15,259 nt of DNA, taken from assembly GCA_007050885.1 (NCBI GenBank), contig SMYQ01000077.1:1-15259 (forward strand), read 5' to 3'. The position numbers were made by a program, and so were the translations under genes. Below are positions 1-7,482 of the stretch, piece after piece (the stretch's first letter is position 1; each line of letters opens with the position of its first letter). The stretch is from Candidatus Bathyarchaeota archaeon. GTDB taxonomy: Archaea; Thermoproteota; Bathyarchaeia; 40CM-2-53-6; RBG-13-38-9. The notes beneath the pieces were generated by a model. That model was not told the DNA's origin and searched no databases. It saw only the letters and a list, made by a program, of their open reading frames with translations.

Positions 1-305
<305 letters not shown>

Positions 306-439
306 TTTTATGTATACCAACTTAGTAAAAGGTTATGAATTATTGAATATTTTCTTAATATTCCCATTTAGTATTGTGATAGTGCGCGCTATAATAATTC
401 GAATAATTACTATGAATTATGCAGTAATATCTTGTTATT

Positions 440-1279
<840 letters not shown>

Positions 1280-1458
1280 AATTGTGTTCACACTAACAAA
1301 TGATGAGATAAGATTTGATTATTAATACGGTACTAGTAGATATCTAATTATCATGATCAATTAATCATTGTGAAGCATTAACTTATAGATTCTTGGATAT
1401 GACATTGTTTAAGTTAGTTTAATAGTCTCTGTTAATGTCATTTCTGATGGTGGTTAGT

Positions 1459-2016
1459 TTGCCTATTATCAAAAGTAATCTATCTGAAAATGAAGGTTTG
1501 CTCAATGTAGCTAAATTGATGATGATATCGTCTAGAACAGCTCCAAAATCGGGTGGTAAAGATGATGTTGAGACACTTCTGATCTTTGGCGAAGACAAAG
1601 ACAAGATAGCTTCCGAGATGGATAAAATTGGAGAAGAAAGGAACTCGAAAGGGTTTTTACGAGATGGAAAAAATGTGAGGGATTCAGAAGCTATCATATT
1701 AGTAGGTGTTGAAGGAACAAAAAATTTTGGGCTAGATTGTGGTGGATGTGGGTTTAAAACCTGTAAGGAATTCAATGAACTTTCAAGATCTAAAGGTGCA
1801 GATTTTACTGGACCCAATTGCATCTTCAAGATATTGGATATGGGTATAGCATTGGGATCAGCATCAAAAACCGCCATGGATCATAATACCGATAATAGAA
1901 TCATGTATAGAATTGGTACAGCTGCTTTACGATTAGGTTTAACTGAGAAATCTAGTATAGTAATGGGAATACCGATCTCAGCGAAAGGTAAATCAATATA
2001 CTTTGATAGGAGTTAA
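1459..2016 (+). CDS. DUF2148 (COG4739) ferredoxin-domain-like cysteine protein
   Basis: This 185-residue protein matches the DUF2148 family, annotated as containing a ferredoxin domain. Signature blocks are SSRTAPKSGGKDD (about 24-36), LDCGGCGFKTC (92-102, Cys94, Cys97, Cys102), GPNCIFKILDMGIALGSA (118-135, Cys121) and DNRIMYRIGTAALRLG (145-160). The four cysteines could hold an iron-sulfur cluster or another metal. The cellular function of the family is unknown. Start choice: ATGs at 1435 and 1447 are in frame, but the TTG at 1459 has GGTGG five bases before it and places the LLNVAKLM block where I expect it in the family. It is convergent with the ABC ATPase downstream and divergent from the ATP-cone gene upstream. 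No redox partner is encoded next to it. Confidence 0.8.
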   Translation: MPIIKSNLSENEGLLNVAKLMMISSRTAPKSGGKDDVETLLIFGEDKDKIASEMDKIGEERNSKGFLRDGKNVRDSEAIILVGVEGTKNFGLDCGGCGFKTCKEFNELSRSKGADFTGPNCIFKILDMGIALGSASKTAMDHNTDNRIMYRIGTAALRLGLTEKSSIVMGIPISAKGKSIYFDRS

Positions 2017-2057
2017 GTTACTGGTTAGTTTACATTCAGCGTGTATTAGTCATATCT

Positions 2058-2849
2058 TTAGAAAATATCAAGATAATACGTTTGATTTTTCTTCCTTAAC
2101 TTTGCTTTTTTTCCAAATAAGAAATTCATATTTTTCTGATTTAATTGGTCTTGCTTTTTCCCTGAGAAAGCAATTTTTCCATTCTTTAAAGCGAGTACAT
2201 GTGTTATTTCTGAAAAGATTTCTTCCAGATGATGAGTTACATAGAGGATGGTAATGTTCGATTCTTTGTGAATCAATCGTCTAAGTGAATTGATGAATTT
2301 TCTTCTAGCTATAGGATCGAGACCAGCACATACTTCATCTAAGATCAGTAGTCTTGGTTTTCTAATCATTGCACGGGCAATTAGACTCTTTTTTTTCTCT
2401 CCGACGGATAATGTTTCAAATATTTGCTTCTCATGTGAATTCAAACCCATAATCTGTAGAAATTTTCTTGCACGTTGAACGATCTTTTCTGTGGGCTTAT
2501 CGAATAAACGAAGAGTTGAAAAATATCCTGAAAGGACTACCTCTATCACCGATTGATTCTGTGGTAGCTCTTGTTCGAGAGCCGAGCTTATCCAACTTAT
2601 CTTTTGACGAAGTTTATGCAACTCTATCGATCCAAATTCTTCTCCAAGAACTTCAACACTTCCTCTTGTCGGCCAGAGATAAGTTGCGATTATTTTAAGT
2701 AAAAGAGTCTTTCCAGCTGCATTTTGACCGATAATAGCCCAATGTTCTCCAGGGAAGACTGTCCAATTTATATTTCTGAGGATCTTGTCTTCTTCACGCT
2801 CTAGATGCACATTTTCCAAAACAACAATAGGTTTTTTCATCTTGCTCAA
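2058..2849 (-). CDS. ABC transporter ATP-binding protein, COG1119 (ModF/YlmA-like)
   Basis: A complete single ABC ATPase domain of 263 residues: Walker A GQNAAGKT (41-48), ABC signature LSVGE (147-151), Walker B LLILDE (167-172), D-loop GLD (176-178) and H-loop histidine in VTHH (204-207). The variant signature LSxGE and the CAGLD after Walker B are typical of COG1119, whose members include E. coli ModF and Bacillus YlmA; transported substrate and partners are poorly known. The last 25 residues are lysine-rich. The start is a TTG preceded by AAGGAG (twelve bases between GGAG and the TTG); an ATG three codons in is an alternative. No permease or binding protein lies next to it, so it is either part of a transporter encoded elsewhere or a non-transport ABC protein. 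Confidence 0.88.
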   Translation of the reverse strand: MSKMKKPIVVLENVHLEREEDKILRNINWTVFPGEHWAIIGQNAAGKTLLLKIIATYLWPTRGSVEVLGEEFGSIELHKLRQKISWISSALEQELPQNQSVIEVVLSGYFSTLRLFDKPTEKIVQRARKFLQIMGLNSHEKQIFETLSVGEKKKSLIARAMIRKPRLLILDEVCAGLDPIARRKFINSLRRLIHKESNITILYVTHHLEEIFSEITHVLALKNGKIAFSGKKQDQLNQKNMNFLFGKKAKLRKKNQTYYLDIF

Positions 2850-2971
2850 ATGCTCAGTTTACTCCTTAAGTTAGCAATATTGAGATTGTCTGAACACAGC
2901 TTCATTTCAACTCAACATGATTGGCTATTCATCGATCCTCATCTGTTCAGAGATGAAATATGAAGTATGAG

Positions 2972-2982
2972 TTAACTATATC
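2972..2982 (+). promoter_or_regulatory. Candidate TATA box for the acyl-CoA mutase operon
   Basis: TTAACTATATC lies about 65 bases before the mutase TTG start. Transcription would begin near 3005 and leave a leader of about 38 bases that contains GAGGT (3025-3029). The match to the archaeal box A is fair, and the 193-base region is shared with the divergent ABC gene. Confidence 0.4.
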
Positions 2983-3042
2983 TTTAACGAGAATTGGAAT
3001 CATAAATTCATTAAGAGCTTATGACGAGGTTGAAAAACAACA

Positions 3043-4710
3043 TTGCCAAAGAGAAATAAAAGCACCGAAATTAAACAAGCTCGCAAAAAATGGAAAAAAA
3101 CCTATGACAAATGGATCAGAGACACAAAAATAAAGGATAAAGCTCCAAAAACAACTCCCTCAAAAATTCCTCTCAAATCGATTTACGATCCAACTGATAT
3201 AGAAGATTTCGATTATCTGAAGAAACTTGGTTTTCCTGGCATCTATCCATTCACACGTGGGGTTTACCCTACAATGTATCGAGGAAGACCTTGGACGGTC
3301 AGGCTTCTAAGCGGTTTTGGAACAGGTGAAGACGCCAATGAGCGTTTCAAATTTCTAGTAAAGGAAGGAGAGACTGGTCTAAATTTAGCTCTAGATTCTC
3401 CAACAATTTATGGTTATGATGCAGATGATCCAAGAATGAGAGGGGAAGTAGGACAGGGCGGCGCCTCAATCTCATCGATCGAAGCTCTTGAAAGAATTTT
3501 TAAAGACCTCCCAATAGGCCGGTTATCAACATCTGTGGTTACTCATTTCTTAGGTTTACCAACATATGCAATGTATATTGCAATGGCTGATAAACAAGGT
3601 ATCCCAAGGAAAACCCTTCGAGGCACCACTCAAAATGACCCTTTATGGTTATTCCATGTCGGAAATCCTCCACTCCCACTTAAACCATCTGTAAAACTTG
3701 CGGTTGACTTACAGGAATTTTGCATGAAACATACACCCAAATGGTATGGAATCAATGTTAGTGGTTACCATATCAGAGAAGCAGGATCAAACGCTATCCA
3801 AGAAGCAGTTTTTACACTTGCAGATGCCACAGTCTTTATAGATGAAACCTTAAGCAGAGGATGGCACATAGATGATATTGCTCCACAAATATCCTTCTTT
3901 ATGAATGCTTACAACAATTTGTTTGAAGAAATTGCAAAGTTTAGAGCTATGCGAAGAGTCTGGGCCAAAATTCTGAAAGAGAGATACGGAGCAAAGAAAG
4001 CTCGATCACTTATCTTCAAATTTCATACTCAAACAGGAGGTTCCGCATTAACGGCTCAAGAGCCTCTAAATAACATAGTACGAGCTACTATTCACTCATT
4101 AGCCGCTATTATGGGAGGTACACAGTCTCTACACACAGATTCATATGATGAAGCTTTGGGACTTCCGACTGAAGAGGCAGCTAAGTTAGCATTGAGAACT
4201 CAACATATAATTTATCATGAGAGTGGAGTTCCAAACGTGATAGACCCTCTTGGTGGATCATACTATGTTGAATGGTTGACAGACCAAGTTGAGGAGGAAA
4301 TATGGCGTTATTTTGATAGAATCGATAAAGCTGGTGGAATGCTAGCTTATACTGAGGCTGGAATACCTAGGAGAGAAATATCTCAGACAAGTTATCAGAC
4401 GCAACTTGCTATTGAACGTGGAGATATTCCTATCGTTGGTGTTAATCTGTTCAGAAGTAAGATTGGAGATTTTGAGGTATGTAGAGTTAAATTAGAGCAG
4501 GAAGATGTCGAGATTGATGCTGTTAAGCGAGTCAAAAAAAACCGGAACCAGAAAGCTGTAGAAGAGACGCTAAGAGAATTTCGAAAAGCATGCCAGAAAG
4601 GCGTTAATGTCACACCATATGCAATTAAGGCTGCGAAAGCCAATGTTACAAATGGTGAAATGTACCAGGTTTTTTGGGACGTCTATGGTGAGTGGCCAAA
4701 TCTAGATTAG
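3043..4710 (+). CDS. B12-dependent acyl-CoA mutase, large (substrate-binding) subunit, atypical specificity
   Basis: The 555 residues form the TIM-barrel part of the methylmalonyl-CoA mutase superfamily without the B12 domain, as in archaeal MCM, ICM and PCM alpha subunits. Matching blocks are YPTMYRGRPWTVR (75-87), TGLNLALDSPT (111-121), GTTQND (194-199), SGYHIREAG (240-248, His243 equivalent to MCM His244), HTQTGGSALTAQ (328-339), GGTQSLHTDSYDEA (358-371) and DPLGGSYYVE (401-410). Compared from memory with Propionibacterium MCM, the residue equivalent to Tyr89 is Leu89 and that equivalent to Arg207, which binds the methylmalonyl carboxylate, is Gly207. ICM has Phe/Gln and HCM Ile/Gln there. 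It should therefore isomerise some acyl-CoA by radical carbon-skeleton rearrangement, probably not methylmalonyl-CoA. The TTG start has GAGGT 13 bases upstream. The small subunit follows after 13 bases. Fold and family are very sure; the substrate is not. Confidence 0.93.
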   Translation: MPKRNKSTEIKQARKKWKKTYDKWIRDTKIKDKAPKTTPSKIPLKSIYDPTDIEDFDYLKKLGFPGIYPFTRGVYPTMYRGRPWTVRLLSGFGTGEDANERFKFLVKEGETGLNLALDSPTIYGYDADDPRMRGEVGQGGASISSIEALERIFKDLPIGRLSTSVVTHFLGLPTYAMYIAMADKQGIPRKTLRGTTQNDPLWLFHVGNPPLPLKPSVKLAVDLQEFCMKHTPKWYGINVSGYHIREAGSNAIQEAVFTLADATVFIDETLSRGWHIDDIAPQISFFMNAYNNLFEEIAKFRAMRRVWAKILKERYGAKKARSLIFKFHTQTGGSALTAQEPLNNIVRATIHSLAAIMGGTQSLHTDSYDEALGLPTEEAAKLALRTQHIIYHESGVPNVIDPLGGSYYVEWLTDQVEEEIWRYFDRIDKAGGMLAYTEAGIPRREISQTSYQTQLAIERGDIPIVGVNLFRSKIGDFEVCRVKLEQEDVEIDAVKRVKKNRNQKAVEETLREFRKACQKGVNVTPYAIKAAKANVTNGEMYQVFWDVYGEWPNLD

Positions 4711-4723
4711 GAGGATGTTGAAA

Positions 4724-5128
4724 ATGAGAAAGAAAAGCAAGAAAACAAGAATTCTATTATCTAAAGTAGGCGTCGATGTTCATGATAGGGGATTAAAAGT
4801 CATTGCAGCTGCTTTACGTGATGCTGGAATGGAAGTCATATACCTTGGTGCATCACGATTCCAAGATGAGATTGTTAAATCAGCAGAAGAAGAAGACGTT
4901 GATGCTATCGGAATTAGCTCTATGGAGGGAATGCATCACGTCAAGATTCCCGAACTCATGAAAGAACTGCGAGAGAAAAAAATTGAGGTTCCGGTTGTAT
5001 GTGGAGGGATCATACCCATGAATGAAGCTAATGATTTAAAAGATAGACACGGCGTTTACGAGGTCTTTTCTCCTGGTTCAACCCTTAAAGAAATCGTAGA
5101 ATGTTTTAGGAAGTGTACGTCCTCGTAA
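4724..5128 (+). CDS. B12-binding small subunit of the acyl-CoA mutase
   Basis: The 134 residues form a cobalamin-binding domain of the mutase type. The base-off/His-on motif is intact: KVGVDVHDRG (14-23) supplies Lys14, Asp18, His20 and Gly23, His20 being the expected lower cobalt ligand. ISSMEG (64-69) stands in for the usual SxL motif with Met for Leu, and CGGIIP (93-98) is the GG motif. It would pair with the large subunit just upstream as an alpha2beta2 enzyme. The GGAGG at 4710-4714 starts on the last base of the upstream stop codon. It sits directly against an in-frame ATG at 4715 but nine bases before the ATG at 4724, so the second ATG is chosen. The spacing implies co-transcription with the large subunit. 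Confidence 0.93.
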   Translation: MRKKSKKTRILLSKVGVDVHDRGLKVIAAALRDAGMEVIYLGASRFQDEIVKSAEEEDVDAIGISSMEGMHHVKIPELMKELREKKIEVPVVCGGIIPMNEANDLKDRHGVYEVFSPGSTLKEIVECFRKCTSS

Positions 5129-5196
5129 GAATTTGACCATCTGTGTGTAATACTGATTAATTGAAATGCAGCGCGTGCTCTTGAAGTTATAATATC

Positions 5197-5214
5197 TTTT
5201 TCTTACTTTTTTTT
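5197..5214 (+). terminator. T-rich terminator after the mutase operon
   Basis: Two T-runs (5197-5201 and the eight Ts at 5207-5214) follow the small-subunit stop by about 70 bases and end just before the convergent MeaB-like gene. Runs of T on the sense strand without a strong hairpin fit archaeal termination. Confidence 0.5.
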
Positions 5215-5216
5215 AT

Positions 5217-5972
5217 TCACTTTGATTTGATATATTTGCGATGTTGTTCAATCGCATCAATTAATTTTAGAATTCCCTCACCTTTTCGTGCCATGGTCTT
5301 TATGACTGGTCTATTCCAGCTATTCTTTGGTGGACTAGCTTTAAGCATGGCCTCAAGAATTTCAGATCCAGGGAGATCAGCCTTATTGATGACGAATATA
5401 TCGGCGATCTCGATTATACCACTTTTCATTAATTGTATATCGTCACCGACAGCTGGTGTGAGCACAAGAATAGTTGTTTGAGCAATTCTTGCTACATTAA
5501 TATCAGATTGCCCTGCTCCAGTAGTCTCGATGAGAATAATATTGCTACCATAAGCATCGAGTATATTTGCAACATCATTAGCACATCTTGATAACCCACC
5601 AAGGCAACCTCTAGTCGAGATACTTCTAAAGAATACTTTTTCGTCTCCAATACTACTTGTCTGTCTAATTCTATCTCCTAGTAAAGCTCCACCTGTAAAC
5701 TCACTTGATGGATCAACTGCTACGACTCCGACTTTCTGTTTTTTATTTCTATACTTTTTCACTATAGCATCTATTATGGTGCTCTTGCCTGCTCCCAATG
5801 GTCCAGTGACACCAATATTATATCCTCGACCGATGTGAGGTTTGAGTTTTTTTGTAATTGATTTTGCAGTCGTTTCTTCATTTTCGACTATGGTCATGAG
5901 TTTGGCAGCTGCTTTTCGATCTCCAGCTATTAATTGATCGACCATTTCTGATATTTCTCTGCTCTTAGGCAA
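5217..5972 (-). CDS. meaB: MeaB/ArgK-type G-protein chaperone of the B12-dependent mutase
   Basis: A P-loop GTPase of the G3E group that loads and protects adenosylcobalamin in acyl-CoA mutases. In the 251-residue reading: Walker A GPLGAGKST (57-65), VDPSSEFTGGALLGDRIRQ (86-104, the family's switch I block), ETTGAGQSD (149-157, replacing the usual ETVGVGQSE) and the base-specificity motif NKAD (196-199). Start choice: an in-frame ATG exists at 6017, but a TTG at 5972 has AAAGGAG seven bases before it, and the N-terminus then has ordinary length. The protein ends soon after the G domain and is clearly shorter than the roughly 320-330 residues of Methylobacterium MeaB, so much of the C-terminal dimerisation arm seems to be missing. 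It is convergent with the mutase operon, which assigns it to that enzyme. Confidence 0.9.
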   Translation of the reverse strand: MPKSREISEMVDQLIAGDRKAAAKLMTIVENEETTAKSITKKLKPHIGRGYNIGVTGPLGAGKSTIIDAIVKKYRNKKQKVGVVAVDPSSEFTGGALLGDRIRQTSSIGDEKVFFRSISTRGCLGGLSRCANDVANILDAYGSNIILIETTGAGQSDINVARIAQTTILVLTPAVGDDIQLMKSGIIEIADIFVINKADLPGSEILEAMLKASPPKNSWNRPVIKTMARKGEGILKLIDAIEQHRKYIKSK

Positions 5973-6087
5973 GGGTAGTCTCCTTTCGAATCTGAGGATA
6001 CGAATATTGATATTCAATAGCTATACTAAATTTCAATTGTTTTAATATACAAATTATTTCAGAACTTAAGTGAAGGATGCTTTTTCT

Positions 6088-6095
6088 AAAAAAAA
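6088..6095 (-). terminator. U-tract terminator after the dodecin-like gene
   Basis: Eight As on the plus strand give a run of eight Ts on the coding strand about 65 bases after the dodecin-like stop and before the MeaB-like gene. An archaeal-type terminator is the simplest reading. Confidence 0.4.
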
Positions 6096-6160
6096 GATAA
6101 AGGAAGTTTCTTTTTATTAATTAAACGTTATTTTCATTATTGTATTTTGTCAATATGAGT

Positions 6161-6364
6161 TTATCGTTCTACTGAGAAAGCGACTTTTACATGTGCTTTA
6201 TAATTTGCAATCTTATTGCCTTCGACCTCAGCCTTGAATCCTAGAACATCTATTCCAACAATGTGTTCTACAGTTTTCGATGCTTCTGTCAATGCATTTT
6301 TAACCGCATCATCCCAGCTATTATTTGAACTTCCCACTAGTTCCAAAATTTTTACTATTGCCAT
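6161..6364 (-). CDS. Dodecin-family small protein lacking the flavin-stacking tryptophan
   Basis: The 67 residues match the dodecin family: a beta strand (AIVKILELVGSS), one amphipathic helix (SWDDAVKNALTEASKTVEHI, 16-35) and two strands (GIDVLGFKAEV and NYKAHVKVAFSVER). Dodecins assemble as hollow dodecamers that usually bind flavins. The tryptophan that stacks on the flavin (W36 in Halobacterium, in NVVWAEV) aligns here with Gly37 (HIVGIDV). The protein therefore looks closer to the SWExA-type dodecins such as Mycobacterium Rv0379, described as a calcium dodecin, and may not bind flavin in the classical way. The single Trp17 is at the helix start and is a different position. GGTG lies five bases before the ATG. 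It diverges from the Lys-tail protein gene. Confidence 0.88.
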   Translation of the reverse strand: MAIVKILELVGSSNNSWDDAVKNALTEASKTVEHIVGIDVLGFKAEVEGNKIANYKAHVKVAFSVER

Positions 6365-6395
6365 ATAAACACCGAATATAGTGAATTTGATTTAT

Positions 6396-6406
6396 GCTAT
6401 ATTTCT
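6396..6406 (-). promoter_or_regulatory. Candidate TATA box for the dodecin-like gene
   Basis: On the minus strand, AAATATAG preceded by a purine-rich stretch (GGAAAG, BRE-like) lies roughly 35-40 bases before the ATG. The short leader would include the GGTG ribosome site. Confidence 0.45.
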
Positions 6407-6473
6407 TTCCTTTCTGAGATGTGATTTCTCATTTTTTTTCTTTGCCGATCGATAATTAGGATATACAAAATGT

Positions 6474-6484
6474 CTTAAATATAG
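6474..6484 (+). promoter_or_regulatory. TATA box for the desulforedoxin-like/Lys-tail gene
   Basis: CTTAAATATAG is a near-consensus archaeal box A. A start site about 25 bases downstream (near 6504) leaves a leader of some 15 bases carrying GGAGG (6506-6510) before the TTG start, an unusually clean promoter arrangement for this window. Confidence 0.65.
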
Positions 6485-6518
6485 AAAAAGATCGAGAGTA
6501 TTTCTGGAGGTTATTTAA

Positions 6519-6719
6519 TTGACATCTAAAGGTGATAGATACGAATGTGAAGCATGTGGTGTTGTATGTGTCGTAGATGAAGTCTGTGGTTGTGCAAGAT
6601 GCGATGTGATATGCTGTGGAGAACCCATGAAAAAAACTAGGAAGAAACCAGCTAAAAAGAAACCCAAGAAAAAAACAACTAAAAAGAAAACAAAGAAAAA
6701 GACAACGAAGAAGAGATAA
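6519..6719 (+). CDS. Small desulforedoxin-like cysteine protein with polylysine tail
   Basis: Sixty-six residues in two parts. Residues 7-39 resemble the desulforedoxin/desulfoferrodoxin N-terminal fold: YECEACG (Cys10, Cys13) and ICCGEPM (adjacent Cys32-Cys33), the CX2C...CC ligand set for one iron or zinc. Four further cysteines (17, 23, 25, 28) lie between, an unusual density. Residues 38-66 are almost only Lys, Thr, Pro and Arg, built from repeats of KKKTTKKK type, like a histone H1-type tail and suited to binding nucleic acid or another polyanion. The TTG start is fixed by GGAGG eight bases before it and by a good TATA box. The protein is shorter than desulfoferrodoxin and has no superoxide-reductase centre. 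A metal-binding role is inferred from the cysteines; the tail's role is a guess. Confidence 0.85.
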   Translation: MTSKGDRYECEACGVVCVVDEVCGCARCDVICCGEPMKKTRKKPAKKKPKKKTTKKKTKKKTTKKR

Positions 6720-6751
6720 TCTACTTCATAACTAACCTATTTTTAAAAATC

Positions 6752-6759
6752 TTTTTTTT
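6752..6759 (+). terminator. Terminator after the Lys-tail protein gene
   Basis: A run of eight Ts about 33 bases after the stop, preceded by the small palindrome TTTTTAAAAA, just before the convergent B3/B4 gene. Confidence 0.5.
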
Positions 6760-6766
6760 CTATGAT

Positions 6767-7441
6767 TCAGACATTCATTTTATTGCCTATTTTTCCCCCA
6801 CAGAATTTTGTAATATATGTTTCAGCGTGTTCTCTTGCATTATTGAGTTTAGTTATATCGATTCTTGGAACTCCACAAATTAAAAGTAGAATACTTCTTG
6901 TAGAGTTGGTGACTTTTGAAATGTCAGCATCTCTATGTGGATAAATAGCAACTAGCTTCTCTGAATCTGCAATTACAACTTCCGACCCAGTTAATGTTGT
7001 AGGTTCATCCATATTTATTCCCAAAAATTTTTCACCTACTTTTGATTGTCTCATCATTAAATCACCTATCAATTTATCTCGGTTGAAAGCTGCAAGAGCG
7101 ACTTCAGTCTTGATAGAAGCAAGATTGTAATAATCTACGACATTATTTATTCTAGGTATAGTTTTTCCTGCCAATATTCTTCTTATTAGTGCCTCCGCTG
7201 CAGGTCTTACTTTGGTTGGATCTATTCCTACACTCCAGAAAAAATCTCTATAAGATCTAAAAATAGGTACATCCTTCAGATTACCGAGTGTATATTTATT
7301 CTTGACTTCTGAAAAGATTTCTTGACTAAAAACTTCTAATTCATCTCCACTCTTTGTCACTTTAACATCATCAATATATGATACTAGAGTTTGGAGGGTG
7401 GGATATCGATTTCTTAATTCCTCAGTAATCGGTAAGATCAT
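6767..7441 (-). CDS. Free-standing B3/B4 (PheT-type tRNA-binding) domain protein, COG3382
   Basis: The 224 residues match stand-alone proteins made of the B3/B4 domain found in the beta subunit of phenylalanyl-tRNA synthetase, where it edits mischarged Tyr-tRNA. Characteristic is YRDFFWSVGIDPTKVRPAAE (about 64-83) followed by LIRRILAGKTIPRINNVVDYYNLASI, where helix and glycine turn precede the active pocket. The rest (FLGINMDEPTTLTGSEVV and YPHRDADISKVTN) follows the family. Function is not established; trans-editing of tRNA or amino-acid sensing are possibilities. The ATG at 7441 is chosen; in-frame TTG and GTG codons lie up to three codons upstream (7450) and no clear ribosome site decides. 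It follows the HPr-kinase-like gene after about 40 bases on the same strand, so they may be co-transcribed. Confidence 0.82.
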   Translation of the reverse strand: MILPITEELRNRYPTLQTLVSYIDDVKVTKSGDELEVFSQEIFSEVKNKYTLGNLKDVPIFRSYRDFFWSVGIDPTKVRPAAEALIRRILAGKTIPRINNVVDYYNLASIKTEVALAAFNRDKLIGDLMMRQSKVGEKFLGINMDEPTTLTGSEVVIADSEKLVAIYPHRDADISKVTNSTRSILLLICGVPRIDITKLNNAREHAETYITKFCGGKIGNKMNV

Positions 7442-7482
7442 CAAGTACACTGTAGAGATTATTGATCTTTATTGGGAATAAA

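Noticed and set aside
1300..1309. C/D box RNA (ATGATGA box C-like)
   Set aside because: No CTGA box D at a fitting distance and no second box pair.
1419..1877. 152-codon minus-strand ORF
   Set aside because: Lies antisense to the DUF2148 gene, whose family motifs are clear; the Ser/Pro-rich product is a typical shadow frame.
2058..2849. B12 importer ATPase (BtuD) serving the mutase
   Set aside because: Signature and CAGLD motif fit COG1119 instead, and no BtuC/BtuF gene is present.
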